Positions 33,700 to 54,828 of a stretch of DNA of 64,000 nt are shown here, one piece after another; position 1 is the stretch's first letter, and the number at the start of each line of letters is the position of its first letter. The position numbers were made by a program, and so were the translations under genes. The DNA is from Gordionus sp. m RMFG-2023 (taxonomy: Eukaryota > Nematomorpha > Gordioida > Chordodea > Parachordodidae). Location of the stretch: positions 41,517,366 to 41,581,365 of the forward strand of contig NC_088777.1 of NCBI RefSeq assembly GCF_954871325.1, read 5' to 3'. The notes under the pieces were generated by a model. That model was given only the letters and a program-made list of their open reading frames with translations. It made no database searches and had not been told where the DNA came from.

Positions 33700-34414
33700 G
33701 AATCGCGTTAAAACTAAAGCCATTTTGCCATATTATAAATCTGGCGGGATTGGCACCCACTCATTGTGCCTATCTCTAAGGCTTTCATTTCATCTATTTT
33801 TTCTTCCCACGAATTCCTCGGTCTTCAATCGCTCACCCAGACGGCGACCTAACCTTAACTCTCGTCCCCTGGGGCAAAAACTGCCCCCATCTCACATTAG
33901 ACCCACTCCTAAGTCCAAAAGACTGAAATTCTCCACTTGTTGGCAGTTCTGTTGATTACCTCTTTCCGAACGGCCACCTTGAGGTGAATCCAAATTCAAT
34001 AATTTTTAAAGCGAAAACAAGGCATGAATGGCTAGAGACAATACCCAGCTCCTACCTCGGGTTGCTGCTCTCGGCAGAGCAACTTAGTATCTCCATTAAC
34101 CTCGATGTAACACATTAACACAATCTGTGTTGACTGTGGTAAATTAATAGATAATAGGTACCATAAACCACTACACATCAAATATTCTCACGGACGCCAA
34201 CCCCGCCACCAAGCAATGAACAACATCATTCTACAAGCTTTCGTAAAAGCTGACATACCATCCACCCTCGCAGTAGATATCCTTAATGACAGTTCTAAAA
34301 GACCGGATGGTATTACTTTTCTTTAATACCTTTGTCTAATGGCTTCCTTAGCCTGGAACTACACTTTGGATTTTTCATCAAAATCAAACAATTCATACTT
34401 GCTTTGGCCCACGC
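33700..34414 (+). pseudogene. LINE (non-LTR) ORF2 C-terminal fragment, 5' part
   Basis: An abrupt rise in G+C marks it. From 34023 the frame gives H-E-W-L-E-T-I-P-S-S, and from about 34120 C-V-D-C-G-K-L-I-D, then H-G-R-Q-P-R-H-Q-A-M-N-N-I-I, A-D-I-P-S-T-L and K-R-P-D-G-I-T. This is the conserved zinc-finger and endonuclease-like tail that follows the reverse transcriptase in many animal LINE polyproteins. The frame is broken and the RT core itself is not seen. The 2.4-kb hAT at 34415 interrupts it; the rest resumes at 36785. Confidence 0.75.
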
Positions 34415-36784
34415 CAGTGGCCCCTACACTTTTTGAGTGAATGAAGCAGAATACCCCGAAAAGTACCCCCCCCCCCTTCGAAAAAATGATAATTATGACA
34501 CCCATAAATTTCAAAAATAATTTTTATTGCATCAATTTTTAATATATAATATAAATAAAATGCAAAAAATATAACTTTATAAATATTATTTTTAAATTAA
34601 TAATTTGGATAAATTAGGGGAAGAGAAAGTGAAAGAATTTATAATTTCATCAATATTTAATTGTTTAAATAAAAATTTTTCCATTGATAATATGGTTAAA
34701 TTATTAAGAAAAGAATCTTTCATGGTACTGCGCAGTCTTGTTTTAATTAATTTAATTTTACTCATGACTCTTTCGGCAGTACATGAGATTGTGGGAATGG
34801 TTAATAAATATTTATATAAAATTCTTAAATTAGGGAAAGCAGAAAATTTTAAAGTAAACGATAAGGTAAAATAAATGTATAGTTTTTCCAATCTGAATCG
34901 TAAGTCCCTGAATTATCATCATCATCAGAAGAAGCTAAATAATGTATAGGTAAAAATATTTTAATTAATTAAATTTACAATTCTCAGAATCTGACAAATC
35001 TTTAGATTCTTGAACCTCTAGCTCATGAGTAATAATTACATTCCCCATTTTGGCCATCTTATAAATATTTCTAAACTTCCATTTCTTCGAAAATTTGATT
35101 TGAATTTGACTTGAATTTAAATTGTAAAATTCACAGATATCCTCGATATCTTCCTTAATAATTGATTTTTCTGCCACATTATTTGGCGTAAAAAATGATG
35201 TTTGATGTAAAAATTTCATCGAATCATCATTAAATCTTTCGTTAAACTGCAATAATTATCGAGTGCAGCATAAAACACACCTATTTTAAAGCTAAAAAAA
35301 ATTTCTTTATTTAATGATGAAAGTATATATACCTCTCCTTTTTGGATTGTAATGTTTGAAGTTTAGAACTTTCAAAATCAAAAGGTAGATTTCTCTCCTT
35401 CATAAAATCTTTTGCCTTTGAGAAAATATCCAAAAATTCAGTGTTATTATCTATTAGATTAAAAAATAATTAAGACAATAAATAATTTATATTATACTTC
35501 TCAAATTAATCAAGCAATCTTTTGCCAATTGAATTTGATTTATTGCAAACCCTATATCCTTCGAAATGGTTTGCAATTTTGTACAAGCTAAACTTGTTAT
35601 CAACAATATTTTATCCAAAACACAAAGTGATAAGATAAATAAAATCAAATTTTTCTATTCTAAAGACTATAGCACTAGCAATAGTGGAAGTGGCAGAATC
35701 TTTAGAATCCTTCTGCCCTCAAGGCATCATAAAGTAGAAAAAAATTTACAATAGCTTTATATGAGGATAACCAGCTTTTAAATAAAAAAACATTTTAAAT
35801 CTAAATAAATAAGGTACTATTACCTAGTGGTATTCTTGAGGCGTAGAAATCGTTGCGATTTTTTCAGATCATTACACTGAAATTTTTTGAGCACCTTATA
35901 TCTTTTTACACCATTAAAATAGACATAAATCTCATCTAGTAATCCTAGAAATTTCGAAGTTCTTTAATTGATTGGCATAATTGAACAACGATTAAATTTA
36001 ATCGATCACAATAACACCAAATAAAAGATGCCTTATGCGCCTCTGCTCTAATCAAGGCTTGCACACTATTGATTCTTCCACTCATGTTTGAGGCGCCATC
36101 ATAACTTTGCCCAACTAGATATTCAAGGGGTAAATTCATCGAGCCAAGTTTGGATATTATATTATGCTTTATATCGAGACCTGTGGTATTTCCCGTACAA
36201 TATATGTCAATCAGTTTTTCAACAGGCTTCGGCGTCTCACTATTTTCAACATATCTTACTATCAAAGCTATTGCTTCTGATTTCGAAACATCGTATGTGC
36301 CATCAACTATGATTGAAAAGTACCTGTTAAATGTAATCTCATTTTGAATTTTTTTTATAACCATATTTTTCATGGTTTCAATGAGAATGTTTATGTAACC
36401 TATTATCATATAATAACAGTTATTATATGATAATAGGTTTGAATATAATTTCGTTTTTAATCCCTTATTTTTTTTATCCTTTTTTCTTTCTTCATTTTGC
36501 TGTATATACATTTTTAGTATAGGTTCAGAATCTGCCATCATATTCCCTTCTTGTTGCCTGTTCCCCCAGAAGGCTTGGTTACGAGATAAATAAAATTTAC
36601 TAATAAATATTAAGTGGTGGGGGGGGGGTCTTATTATTACATTTATAAACCAGAAATCACATGATCATGATGGATGTAAAAAAAAAAAATTAAAATAAAA
36701 AAAATTAAAAAAAAGAAGTACCCCCACTCAAATTTACTGAAGCAGTTGCTTCGGACCCCCCCCCCCCCGTTGTAGGGGCCCCTG
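34415..36784 (-). mobile_element. hAT transposon (ZMYM1/DUF4371 type) inserted in a LINE fragment
   Basis: Tips CAGTGGCCCCTACA and inverted TGTAGGGGCCCCTG, flanked by the exact 8-bp duplication GCCCACGC (34407-34414, 36785-36792). It is 2,370 bp and carries the remains of one transposase on the - strand. C/G homopolymers (11 and 14 C) lie just inside both ends. It is the most complete DNA transposon in the window, though its gene is broken. Confidence 0.93.
34592..36541 (-). pseudogene. hAT transposase, broken (DUF4371 and dimerisation domains)
   Basis: The N-terminal piece (36541 to 35945) contains F-S-I-I-V-D-G-T-Y-D-V-S, the first catalytic-type Asp region of the RNase-H fold. It continues L-D-I-Y-C-T-G-N-T-T and G-Q-S-Y-D-G-A-S-N-M-S-G, a signature of ZMYM1-like hAT proteins (DUF4371). 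A middle piece (35252-34965) has E-R-F-N-D-D and I-C-E-F-Y. The C-terminal piece (34891-34592) has I-S-C-T-A-E-R-V-M-S-K-I-K and T-R-L-R-S-T-M, the dimerisation domain. The pieces are separated by frame breaks and a stretch of about 690 bp without a long frame. The N-terminal zinc finger expected in an intact protein is not visible. Confidence 0.85.
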
Positions 36785-36965
36785 GCCCACGCCGAACTTT
36801 AAAAAGTAGCAAATACTTCGATCTTCAAAATATTACATTTATGTCCATATTTACCAACACCCTGGAAGTCTTTGTGACGAGGCTTTCCAATTAATTAAAA
36901 GCCTCGAAAATAAATAACTGTAGAAACCTGAGATCCCAACGAAAAGCTTTATATACGACAAGGGA
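36785..36965 (+). pseudogene. LINE ORF2 C-terminal fragment, 3' part
   Basis: Continues the sequence at 33700-34414 beyond the hAT insertion. One frame gives L-C-D-E-A-F-Q-L-I-K-S-L-E-N-K followed by D-P-N-E-K-L-Y-I-R-Q, fitting the closing segment of the same LINE family (usual form ETLG-x-x-G-x-x-A, then TG(D/E)PRS). The end is approximate. Confidence 0.6.
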
Positions 36966-37181
36966 TTTAAAACTGACTATCTAACTTATTTTTTTTCCCG
37001 GCAATTATAATTTTTATATAATATTAAAATTATTAAGCTACCAAATATTTAAATGAATATTCATAAAAATTTGCATTTTTAAAATTCAAAAATTTGATAA
37101 ATTTTGCACTTTGAGCGCATTTATCTTGGCCCCTGGGTGAGAATGAAATCTAAAAATTTTTCTAGACACTACACTACAAAC

Positions 37182-37398
37182 TAGTGTTGTGCCCGATTCT
37201 GATCGATTTTAAAAAACGGTCCGATCAAAATTATAACAAAAATAATATTATATAAGTGTGGAGATTTTGCTCATAGATGGCAATGGTTCGAATATTTATT
37301 TGCCAAATTACGAGGCTCATTCATAATATTATTTTGGCTAAAGTTTTAATTGGGTTGTTTTTAAAAATCGACCCAAATCCGGCTTTTTAACAATAATA
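37182..37398. mobile_element. hAT-like MITE family E (TIR TAGTGTTGT...)
   Basis: Begins TAGTGTTGTGCCCGATTCTG and ends AATCCGGCTTTTTAACAATAATA. Flanks CTACAAAC and CCACAAAC (7/8) give the target duplication. The second half resembles 45372-45468 and 54000-54100. 217 bp, non-coding. Confidence 0.75.
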
Positions 37399-37406
37399 CC
37401 ACAAAC

Positions 37407-38880
37407 AAGCCGAAAATCAAGATTTTTTAACTTGTCTTGAAATTCGCAATATTTTTTAAAAAATATTATGTTTGTTGTTTTTATGTTTTATTTAGTTTAC
37501 CTAGATTTATAAATGTTTATATTCTGCAAGTTTTAAAATAATGTATTTTATAATTTTTAAAAGTGTTTTTTAAAATTAATATTTCAACTAAAAACCCATT
37601 ACAATCACGAATCAACTAGTTCATCTGAATTCCTATTTGATCTTATTAATCTTATTGCCCAACAATAAAATTTCTTTAGTTATTTTATTAATACTCCTCA
37701 TTTTTGTATTGTAATGCCATATAAAATCACCTTGTTAAGTATTATTAATATATCATAATAAATATTATTCATGCTTATTTTCACGTATTATCTTAATAAA
37801 TTTTATTTTTACCTAATATCCTCTTAAACTTTTCTAAAATTTTGTTTTTATTATTATAAATGTATAACTATATTATTAATTGAATTGCCACAGGCAACAA
37901 GGGTTTAATTTTCTCTTCCTTTTTATTGTTTAATTTTATAATCTGTTCAAAAAAATTTGTCATTCGTTATTTTATAAATGAATGTCAAATATTATTTGAT
38001 GTAGTAAAAAAACAGGAGTGTTAACACATTTCCTAAGGGCAGAGGTAATTTACGATTATTTGTATTTATGCTGGAAGAAATAGGCAATATTTATTTATAG
38101 GTTACTTCATTTCATTCTATAAGAAGAAAATTTATTACAAATATTTGGGTATTCAATCTGGGCTCGGAGGAGTTTTGAGATTATGACATGGTTAAAGCTA
38201 ATAAAGAAGCAAAGGATGAAATAGGCATTAAACACTTATCTCTATAAAGAAATTTTTTTTTGGAGTGAACTTTAAACAATTTAATAGATTTGATCATCAT
38301 ATTTAACATATAATAATAATCAATGATTTTTTTTAAAATCGTTTGATTTGATTGGTAATTTAAAACAAATCATAGATAAAATAATTAATTTTTTTTTTCA
38401 GAACTCTTTCTAAATTTAAAGGTAATGGTATAAATAAAATTTTAAAAATATACCATGATCTTTCAGGCTCATACCAAATTCCTGTTCTGCTTTAAAATTT
38501 ATGAAAAAACTCTGGTCTATTCTCAAAATATTTTTTTCACGATGCCGGGCTGGGCCGAATTTTGTAAATAAATTTAAAATTAGTATTTAGATCACATTAC
38601 AGATCATTTTTCTTATCAAAAACAATAAAAAAAAACATTCATGCTCTTACCATCGATTTTTCTTTTAAACTATTTTTCAAGGATACGGCCAAAAATATTT
38701 CAATTGACCAATTTTTTTTGTATAACCCGGACCCGACCTGATAGGATCGGGTTAACAGCCCGGGTAATAATAATCACTGCAGTCTCCGAAAAATATTATT
38801 GCTTTGATAATTTAGATTTTCATTTATTTTACTTTAATCCTACAATTTACTTTCTGATGACATTTTTAATCTGATTATCG
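37407..38880. other. Upstream of CRK; no recognised gene
   Basis: Mostly A+T-rich. A G+C-rich pair at 38541-38562 (GATGCCGGGCTGGGCCG) and 38727-38775 (GGACCCGACCTGATAGGATC) looks like the two CCCG-rich ends of a decayed short element, but no tips or target duplication could be set. Confidence 0.35.
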
Positions 38881-38899
38881 CATGTCCTTGCATTTATAG

Positions 38900-38939
38900 C
38901 TAGCGCGGATCCGCTGCTTGCCGCGAATTTGCGTCAACT
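38900..38939 (+). CDS. CRK: Candidate small 5' exon of CRK
   Basis: A 40-bp stretch, clearly G+C-richer than its surroundings, sits between an acceptor (TTTATAG) and a donor (CT|GTGAAT). It enters in phase 1 and leaves in phase 2, exactly the phase needed by the SH2 exon at 39058. It would read S-A-D-P-L-L-A-A-N-L-R-Q-L directly before W-Y-F-G. Animal CRK proteins have a short F-D-(P/V)-x-D-R segment here, which is only weakly similar. An initiator exon further upstream would still be needed. Confidence 0.35.
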
Positions 38940-39057
38940 GTGAATACAAGATATGCGAGGCTTATTATATTTTTTTCATAAATGAATGTTGTGCTTATTC
39001 AATATTAATTAAGGATATATTTTTTGTTTATCTACAATTTTTAAAACATTTATATAG

Positions 39058-48592
<9,535 letters not shown>

Positions 48593-49530
48593 CTTATAGT
48601 TTTTTTTAAATATTATTTTTTTCTCGACCCTACTTTTTAAAAAAAGAGTTACCCTCGCATGTCTATAATATAAAAATTTTTTTTGTAACGAAAATGTAAT
48701 CCTATGCTCTATCAGATTTTTTTTTAAAAAATGATAGCTTATTTATTAATAAATATTATTATTTTATAAAAAACAATTTTAAAATTGCCTACTTTTATAC
48801 TTTTGTGATCTCGAATTACTTATATAAATAATAGGTTATACATGTAATTTTCTCTTTATTGTTTAATTTAATAATAAATATCCAAAATAATAATCTCAAT
48901 CCATATCTTATATTTGTTTGCGAGAATAACCCTTCTAAGTTTCTCGTTTCTAATTAGAGCTTGCCAATTATAAAATTATTTTTTATATACAAATATATTA
49001 TTACAAAAAATTTTTAAATCACTTGTGCATTGTAAAAAAAAATATAATGTCCATCAATTATTGATAATAAATTTATATCATATTTTATTATTATATTATA
49101 ATAATTTCATGCATTTTTTATTCGGCCCATGAATTAAATAATATATATTTTATATAATCTACATAATTTATATAAATTTCGCTATATAATGTTTATATAA
49201 ATATGCGAATTTAGTAATAAAATAATATCCATATACTTATATTAAAATAATCGACGCACTCCGAAATTTTGAAAAATTTAATTTTTATCTTATTTTCTAG
49301 CTGAAAAGTTTAGTATCTGTTTGGAAGGATTGGGCTATATCGCGGATATTTGTATAATAGATAAACTTTTCGAAAAGATCTTGTATCCAAGATAAAAATT
49401 ATTTTAAAATATCTGTATCTTAATCAACTTTGCATTTTAATAGATACAGATTTAAAAAAAATATATTAGTTAATTTAAATATTGTTAGAAATTAAATGAA
49501 AAATTTAATTCGATTTAAGATAGGGTAATT
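48593..49530. other. CRK 3' region
   Basis: AATAAA at 48748-48753, about 156 bases past the stop, is a reasonable poly(A) signal. The rest is A+T-rich without features. Confidence 0.4.
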
Positions 49531-49672
49531 AGAGAACTCAGTGAAAGAGCGTTTTCAGCTGCTGGTAGGGCCTTTGAAGAGAAAAGGACTAGTTTTAAGC
49601 CAGATAAACTGGACTCCCAAAATTATTCGCTTTGTGATACTTTTGATAATGATATTGATATGTCATTATAAT
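49531..49672 (+). pseudogene. hAT dimerisation-domain remnant
   Basis: One frame reads R-E-L-S-E-R-A-F-S-A-A-G-R-A-F-E-E-K-R-T, then F-K-P-D-K-L-D and a terminal M-S-L-stop. S-E-R-x-F-S-A-A-G-R is the hATC core. A longer frame through the same bases (49541-49774) is out of register and meaningless. The rest of the transposase is gone. Confidence 0.75.
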
Positions 49673-49849
49673 ATGTTCTTTATTATATTTTTTAGTCTCT
49701 ATATTACTTATTATATCATCTACATTCGACATAAATCATGCTTATTGTTTTTATATAATGGCAATAATTTTTAAATTCGATTGTATTTCAACTTATAATA
49801 TTTTTTACAAATTAAATTGCAACTTAATATTTATCTTGTTGATTAGATT

Positions 49850-50055
49850 ATGGCTGTAAACAAACTTTTATTTGAGGAGGCAAATGAATAATTACCCAAA
49901 ATTTTTTTCATATTATAATATTCAAACTCAAATTGTAAAATTTTATTTAGGCTCGGGTCGGGTTCCACTAAAAATGTGTGCTCGGGCTAGGATAAAAAAA
50001 AAGTTTTTTAAATTCGGACTCGGGCTGCAAAAAAATTACTTTGCAGACCTTTAAG
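49850..50055. mobile_element. Decayed short element with CCCG-type ends
   Basis: GGCTCGGGTCGGGTTCC (49951-49967) and inverted CGGACTCGGGCTGC (50015-50030) precede TTTGCAGACCTTTA, reminiscent of the family H right tip. No target duplication was found. Confidence 0.4.
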
Positions 50056-51281
50056 GGTAATGATATATGATGTTGGTCGTCATATAACAACTTGTTAAAC
50101 AACTATGATATTATTAAAATCGCTATACATCCATCATTACCCAATAAATTATGAATCAAACTATCGAAGATATAATAATAGAATCCGAAAGTACAAATAT
50201 AAATTAAGCATATTAAATTGAAATTTATTTGAAGTCACCCAACATGAACATACCAAATGAATAATAAAATAACTGCAGGAAGGAATTCCATAAATTTGTA
50301 AGTGGCTTGCAGACTCGTCATCTAATTTCGCCAAGTAATAGAATATATAATTTTATTAAACTCGCATTTATAATGGTATTCAATTCACATTCAAAATAGT
50401 TATTAAATAAATTTTTATATTATAAGAAATCATCTAGAATTAAAGAATAAGAAAAAATATTTTAAAAATAAAAGATAAAGTAAAGTAAATTTCTGATCTT
50501 AAATATTTTATTTATTTTGTTTCACTGATAGAGACGTCATCTAGAATCATAATAAATTACATAAATCATCACAAAATATTACACAAAGAGAAAAAACAAA
50601 AAAATATTGTGAAAACTTTAATAATCTATTACCTTCTTTTCTAAGGAATGCATTTATTATCTATAAGCTTGACAATAAAAATTTGTAAAAATAAAGGTTA
50701 ATTAATTTAATAGTTTTATCTTATCTTCTACTTGTCAAGTTATTAGAACTATTATCTTAATGGATTACCATTCCAATTTAAAAAAATTCTCAAAGATCTT
50801 TATGGATAAATGTTTCAGATACTTTACTTTTAAATTAACTTAGACTTAACACTCTTATACAGTAGAGCGGTGTAAACTTTCTCGCCTAATTTAAAATAGC
50901 GTAAACTTTAAATCTACTCTTATACAGTTGTGCAGTGTAAACCGTACAGGGTTGCGTATAGTAGTTAATATGTTTAGGAATAATAGTGTGAATCATCTTG
51001 CTACTAGAATTTAGTTTGTAACTTAAATAAAATGTGTCGGGTTTCAAGTCGTCCTTTGTAAACGCAAGTGCACTTGTTTTTTTTGTTGATTTTAAATTAG
51101 TGATCGAATACTAAGATTCACACCGTGTCTCTACCCTCGAAATTCCCGAACGATCAACTATTTGATTCCTCCTCCATAACCTTTAGTGATGCCCGCAATG
51201 GCCCAGAACACAATTTGTTTATTCGATAATGCATTATTCGAATCGTATAATTTAGAGAAAAATTAGTATACCTTTAGTATA
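50056..51281. other. No recognised gene; one G+C-richer patch
   Basis: 51115-51235 is less A+T-rich than its surroundings (CGTGTCTCTACCCTCGAAAT onward). All frames close within about 20 codons and no splice pair makes sense. TGTAAAC words repeat at 50870-50945. Confidence 0.35.
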
Positions 51282-51289
51282 TAAAAGTA

Positions 51290-51642
51290 CAGGTGGGTAT
51301 CCAATGGGGAGGGGGGGAAGGAAATTTGCATATTCTCAAAAGTATCATTTTAAGCTAATAAAATCCCCCCCCCCCCCCCCCCCCATGTATACAATATATC
51401 GTTAAAAGGGAGTATTGAAAGAAAAATTCATAAAAGTTAATAACTTTTTAAAATAATGACTATAATTCAAATTTTATTTTAAAAAGGATTTTAATATAAA
51501 AAAAGTGAAAACCAAAAATTATTTTAATAAAAATCTAATATAGCCAAAGGCCTACAAAAATTGGACCTAAAGATTTTCAGAAAAATTGATGGAGAAAAAA
51601 TTCATCTAATAGTACCCCCCCCCCCTCCTGGATATGCTATTG
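51290..51642. mobile_element. Candidate short element with C/G-run ends
   Basis: CAGGTGGGTATCCAATGGGG at the left and inverted CCCTCCTGGATATGCTATTG at the right, with flanks TAAAAGTA and TAAGAATA (6/8). It contains a run of 20 C at 51365-51384. Non-coding. Confidence 0.5.
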
Positions 51643-51718
51643 TAAGAATATTTTAGCCATTTTTTTGTTTTGGTCATAATTTTGTGTTTATATTTTCTTT
51701 TGTTTGATTAATTTGCAA

Positions 51719-52096
51719 TAGTGATATCGGGCTTAATTTTTCAAGCGGCCCGAACCCCAATTTTTTTTTAAAAAAATTTATCCGGCGCGGCCCGAAATTA
51801 TTTAAATATAGAAATTAATTTTTATTATAATTACTCAAAATAAAAGACATAAGTTATATGTCGTTTAGTTTCAATAAATAAAATTAAATATTTTTATTTT
51901 ACATAAAAAATTCAATATAAAATTGATAAATTTAGATATATTTAAAATAATTTCCAAGGTCCGACCAGACCCGGCTCAATTTTTTTTAAAAAATATAAGG
52001 CCCGAACTTGATTATTTTAAACAGAATTAGGCCCGAGTCCGGCCCGAAGCCCGTACGGGCCGGGCCGGAGGCTGTGCCTAACTTTGCAGATCTCTA
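51719..52096. mobile_element. hAT-like MITE family H, copy 2
   Basis: TAGTGATATCGGGCTTAAT to inverted CTTTGCAGATCTCTA. It is homologous over its length to 44970-45359, including the core around AAATATAGAAATTAATTTTT. Flanks ATTTGCAA and ATTTGCCT (6/8). Confidence 0.85.
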
Positions 52097-52104
52097 ATTT
52101 GCCT

Positions 52105-53846
52105 TTAAGGGAAAAATATTTCCATTTTGTATCTATAAAGCTAAATAATAATTTTAAAAAAAAATCACAACTTGTTTTTTTTGTTAAAATAATTATTGAA
52201 TTCTATTTTATCTAATTTAATATTGATTTTAAATTATACATATCAGTTATTATATTTTTATTTTTCAAACAACTAATAAATATGTAAAGTAATTTAAAAT
52301 AAATATTGTTCCCACTAGCTAAATTAATAGTAATTAATATTAACTTCTTAGTCTTTGTGAATTATTTTTGTTATATTAATTTGGTGATCATAATCAAATC
52401 ATTACCAACTGCCTGCCCTGCATTTTAATACAAGCCTCATGTGTGTATTTCAATGTTTCTTTCAAAATAAATATACTTAATATGAAATTTTTATCTTTAA
52501 TTGTTGCGAAATGCGAATAATCATCAGCAATGGAATAGCTGCTTGGGTCACTCTATTGAGATTGATCATTGAATGAGAAGAAAATATAATCTGGGAATCT
52601 TCAATAATTGATGTTTGCTTATTATTAAATAAGGAGTATAGTTAAAATGTTTACCCATTGAAAATCTTAAAATTGTAAATGATTTATTATATTCTTAACT
52701 GATATATAATATAATACAAAATGTATAAGAAAATATAATGTATACACAAGATAAAAATATATAAAAAGAGTTGCCATATTAAAAATAGTTATATAAATAA
52801 TATATAAAAAGATATGTAATATCATATTTGTATTTCATTTTTTATTCTTTCTCTTCTAGTCATAGCTGTAGGTTGGACATGGATGTTTGACCCTTTTTGA
52901 TAATTAGTTTTTTTATATAAAAAATATTGATTAAATTGAGTTGGTGTTTTAAAATTTTTAAAATGATTTTAAAATTTATGATAAAATAATTTTGTTCCGT
53001 TGTATATATCAATGGATTGATCTTCAGCATCCTGATATTATTATTAAAGCTATTCGAATTTTTATTGTTATGATTGTTTTCAATTAAATGATGAAGCTTA
53101 AAATAAAATCATTCTCAATATTTTTCAAGTATAGATAAAATGGGGGACTAGTGCAACATTCACCTAAAGCTAAATAATTGGGGTACATTTACAAAAATTT
53201 CTTTGACATAATATATGCCTAAATAAAAATATCAAATATATTAACAACAAATTAACCTGATGATATTGTGCAATTTGCACACTCCCAATTTAACATGGAC
53301 ATGATATGTATATTAATTGAGCACAACATTTCAAATCTTTATCACCTTTTTTAAATGATAATTTATAGTATTTTATCTTATATAATAATATTATCCAAAT
53401 TGAGATTTTAATAACAACCAATATTCCAAATTCATTTATTCTCCACGAAAATACATCGCAAAATACAAGTCAATATATTTTATTTATATATAAAAATATC
53501 CTAAAATTTTGATATATATAATAAATTAATTAGAAAATTAATGAAATCCATGAAAACAAATGTCAAGATCTTTTCTCTCCATTGTAAGAATTATGTGTAA
53601 TTTATCTATTTTAAATAAGCGAACTCAACTATAATATATATACAAAAAATGATGTGATATTGTTTCAACATAATTATTCCTTTGATTTATATTTCTAAAA
53701 ATATTGTATAATAGAAAAAAATTAAATTAGTATTAGAAATAATAAGTTATAATTATTTACAAAATAATTTTCAATTTAGTTACTTTTGATATTTAACGGT
53801 GACTACTAACTAGTAACTGGTTATTTATAAAATACAACGTAGCTAA
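52105..53846. other. A+T-rich intergenic DNA between CRK and SF1
   Basis: No element ends, tandem arrays or long frames noticed. Confidence 0.4.
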
Positions 53847-54101
53847 TAGTATTGTTAAAAAGCCGAATTCAGGTTAAATCTTTGTGCTAAATCTTTAGGC
53901 TTACTTTATGTTATTTTGGAATCTCACTCAGGCCGTTTTTTAAAATCGACCCGAATCCGGCTTTTTAATAACATTAGTCTGAAGATTCTAGTAGATCAGA
54001 ATAGTATAGACATCTATTTACCAAATCTTGAGGCCTATATAATATTTTTCGTTGGCTAAAATCCTGGTCGTTTTAATAGACCGACGGGCTTTTTAACAAC
54101 A
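53847..54101. mobile_element. Degenerate family E MITE(s)
   Basis: TAGTATTGTTAAAAAGCCGA at 53847 has two possible inverted partners: GGCTTTTTAATAACATTA ending at 53976 and GGGCTTTTTAACAACACTT ending near 54101. The second part resembles 37300-37398. No target duplication survives, and it may be one rearranged or two adjacent copies. Confidence 0.5.
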
Positions 54102-54404
54102 CTTGGGAATGGTGCATTTTTGCCGGTACACCTTTATCAGACAATTTTTTTAATTCTTCAACTGTTCTAAAAAAAATTGACAATTAAACTATAAGTTAAA
54201 ATATTTATGGAAGTAACATATCAGGTCCATTACAAACACTCTTTTAACAACAAAAAAGTTGTCTTAATATTTTTAAAATTAAATTTTTAAAATAATATTT
54301 GCAAATTTGTTTTATTTGACTAATTTCTAAATGCCCAGTTTGAGAGATTCCATTGAAAGTTTCATACATGCCATATTCGCTTATTTAATATATTTAATTC
54401 AGGA

Positions 54405-54828
54405 ATGCATTCATCTTCCAAAAAGAAAAAAAGAAAAGAATCTGATAGGAATTACGACAGGCATGGCCATAGGAGCAGAAGCCGGAAAAGAAGTAGAGAA
54501 AGGCGAAGCCGAGATAGATATGACGATAGGAGAGATAGACGTAGAAATGACGGACATTCAAATAGAGGTAAATATGATTATGGAGGAGATTATGAATCAG
54601 CAACTCATAGTAAAAAACATTCAGATAGATCAGAAAATAACCAGAATGATCAACAAATAAATGACTTTTTAAATAGTTTAGCACCACAAATGAAGTCAAA
54701 TCAAAATACTGAAGACCAGACTGTTAAGAGAAAACGCAAAAGTAGGTGGATGGCCACTTCAGAGGTTGTTGGAGTTCCAACTGTTTTACCTCCTAATTTA
54801 ACCCCTCTACAGGAAAAAGCATTTTTAT
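54405..54828 (+). CDS. SF1: SF1 exon 1: RS-like head and U2AF-binding motif
   Basis: Starts [11 protein letters not shown]. The next ~50 residues are rich in R-S, R-D and R-R pairs. It ends [18 protein letters not shown] and Q-E-K-A-F-L at donor TTAT|GTAAAT, leaving one base over. Confidence 0.9.

Noticed and set aside
33725-33955. Frame with Arg/Pro-rich composition considered as a host gene
   Set aside because: The segment is the upstream part of a LINE fragment in an unrelated reading frame.
49541-49774. 77-codon frame considered as a membrane protein
   Set aside because: The meaningful register is another one, giving the hAT dimerisation motif.
51115-51235. Possible host exon in a G+C-richer patch
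   Set aside because: All six frames close quickly and no flanking splice sites are in phase.
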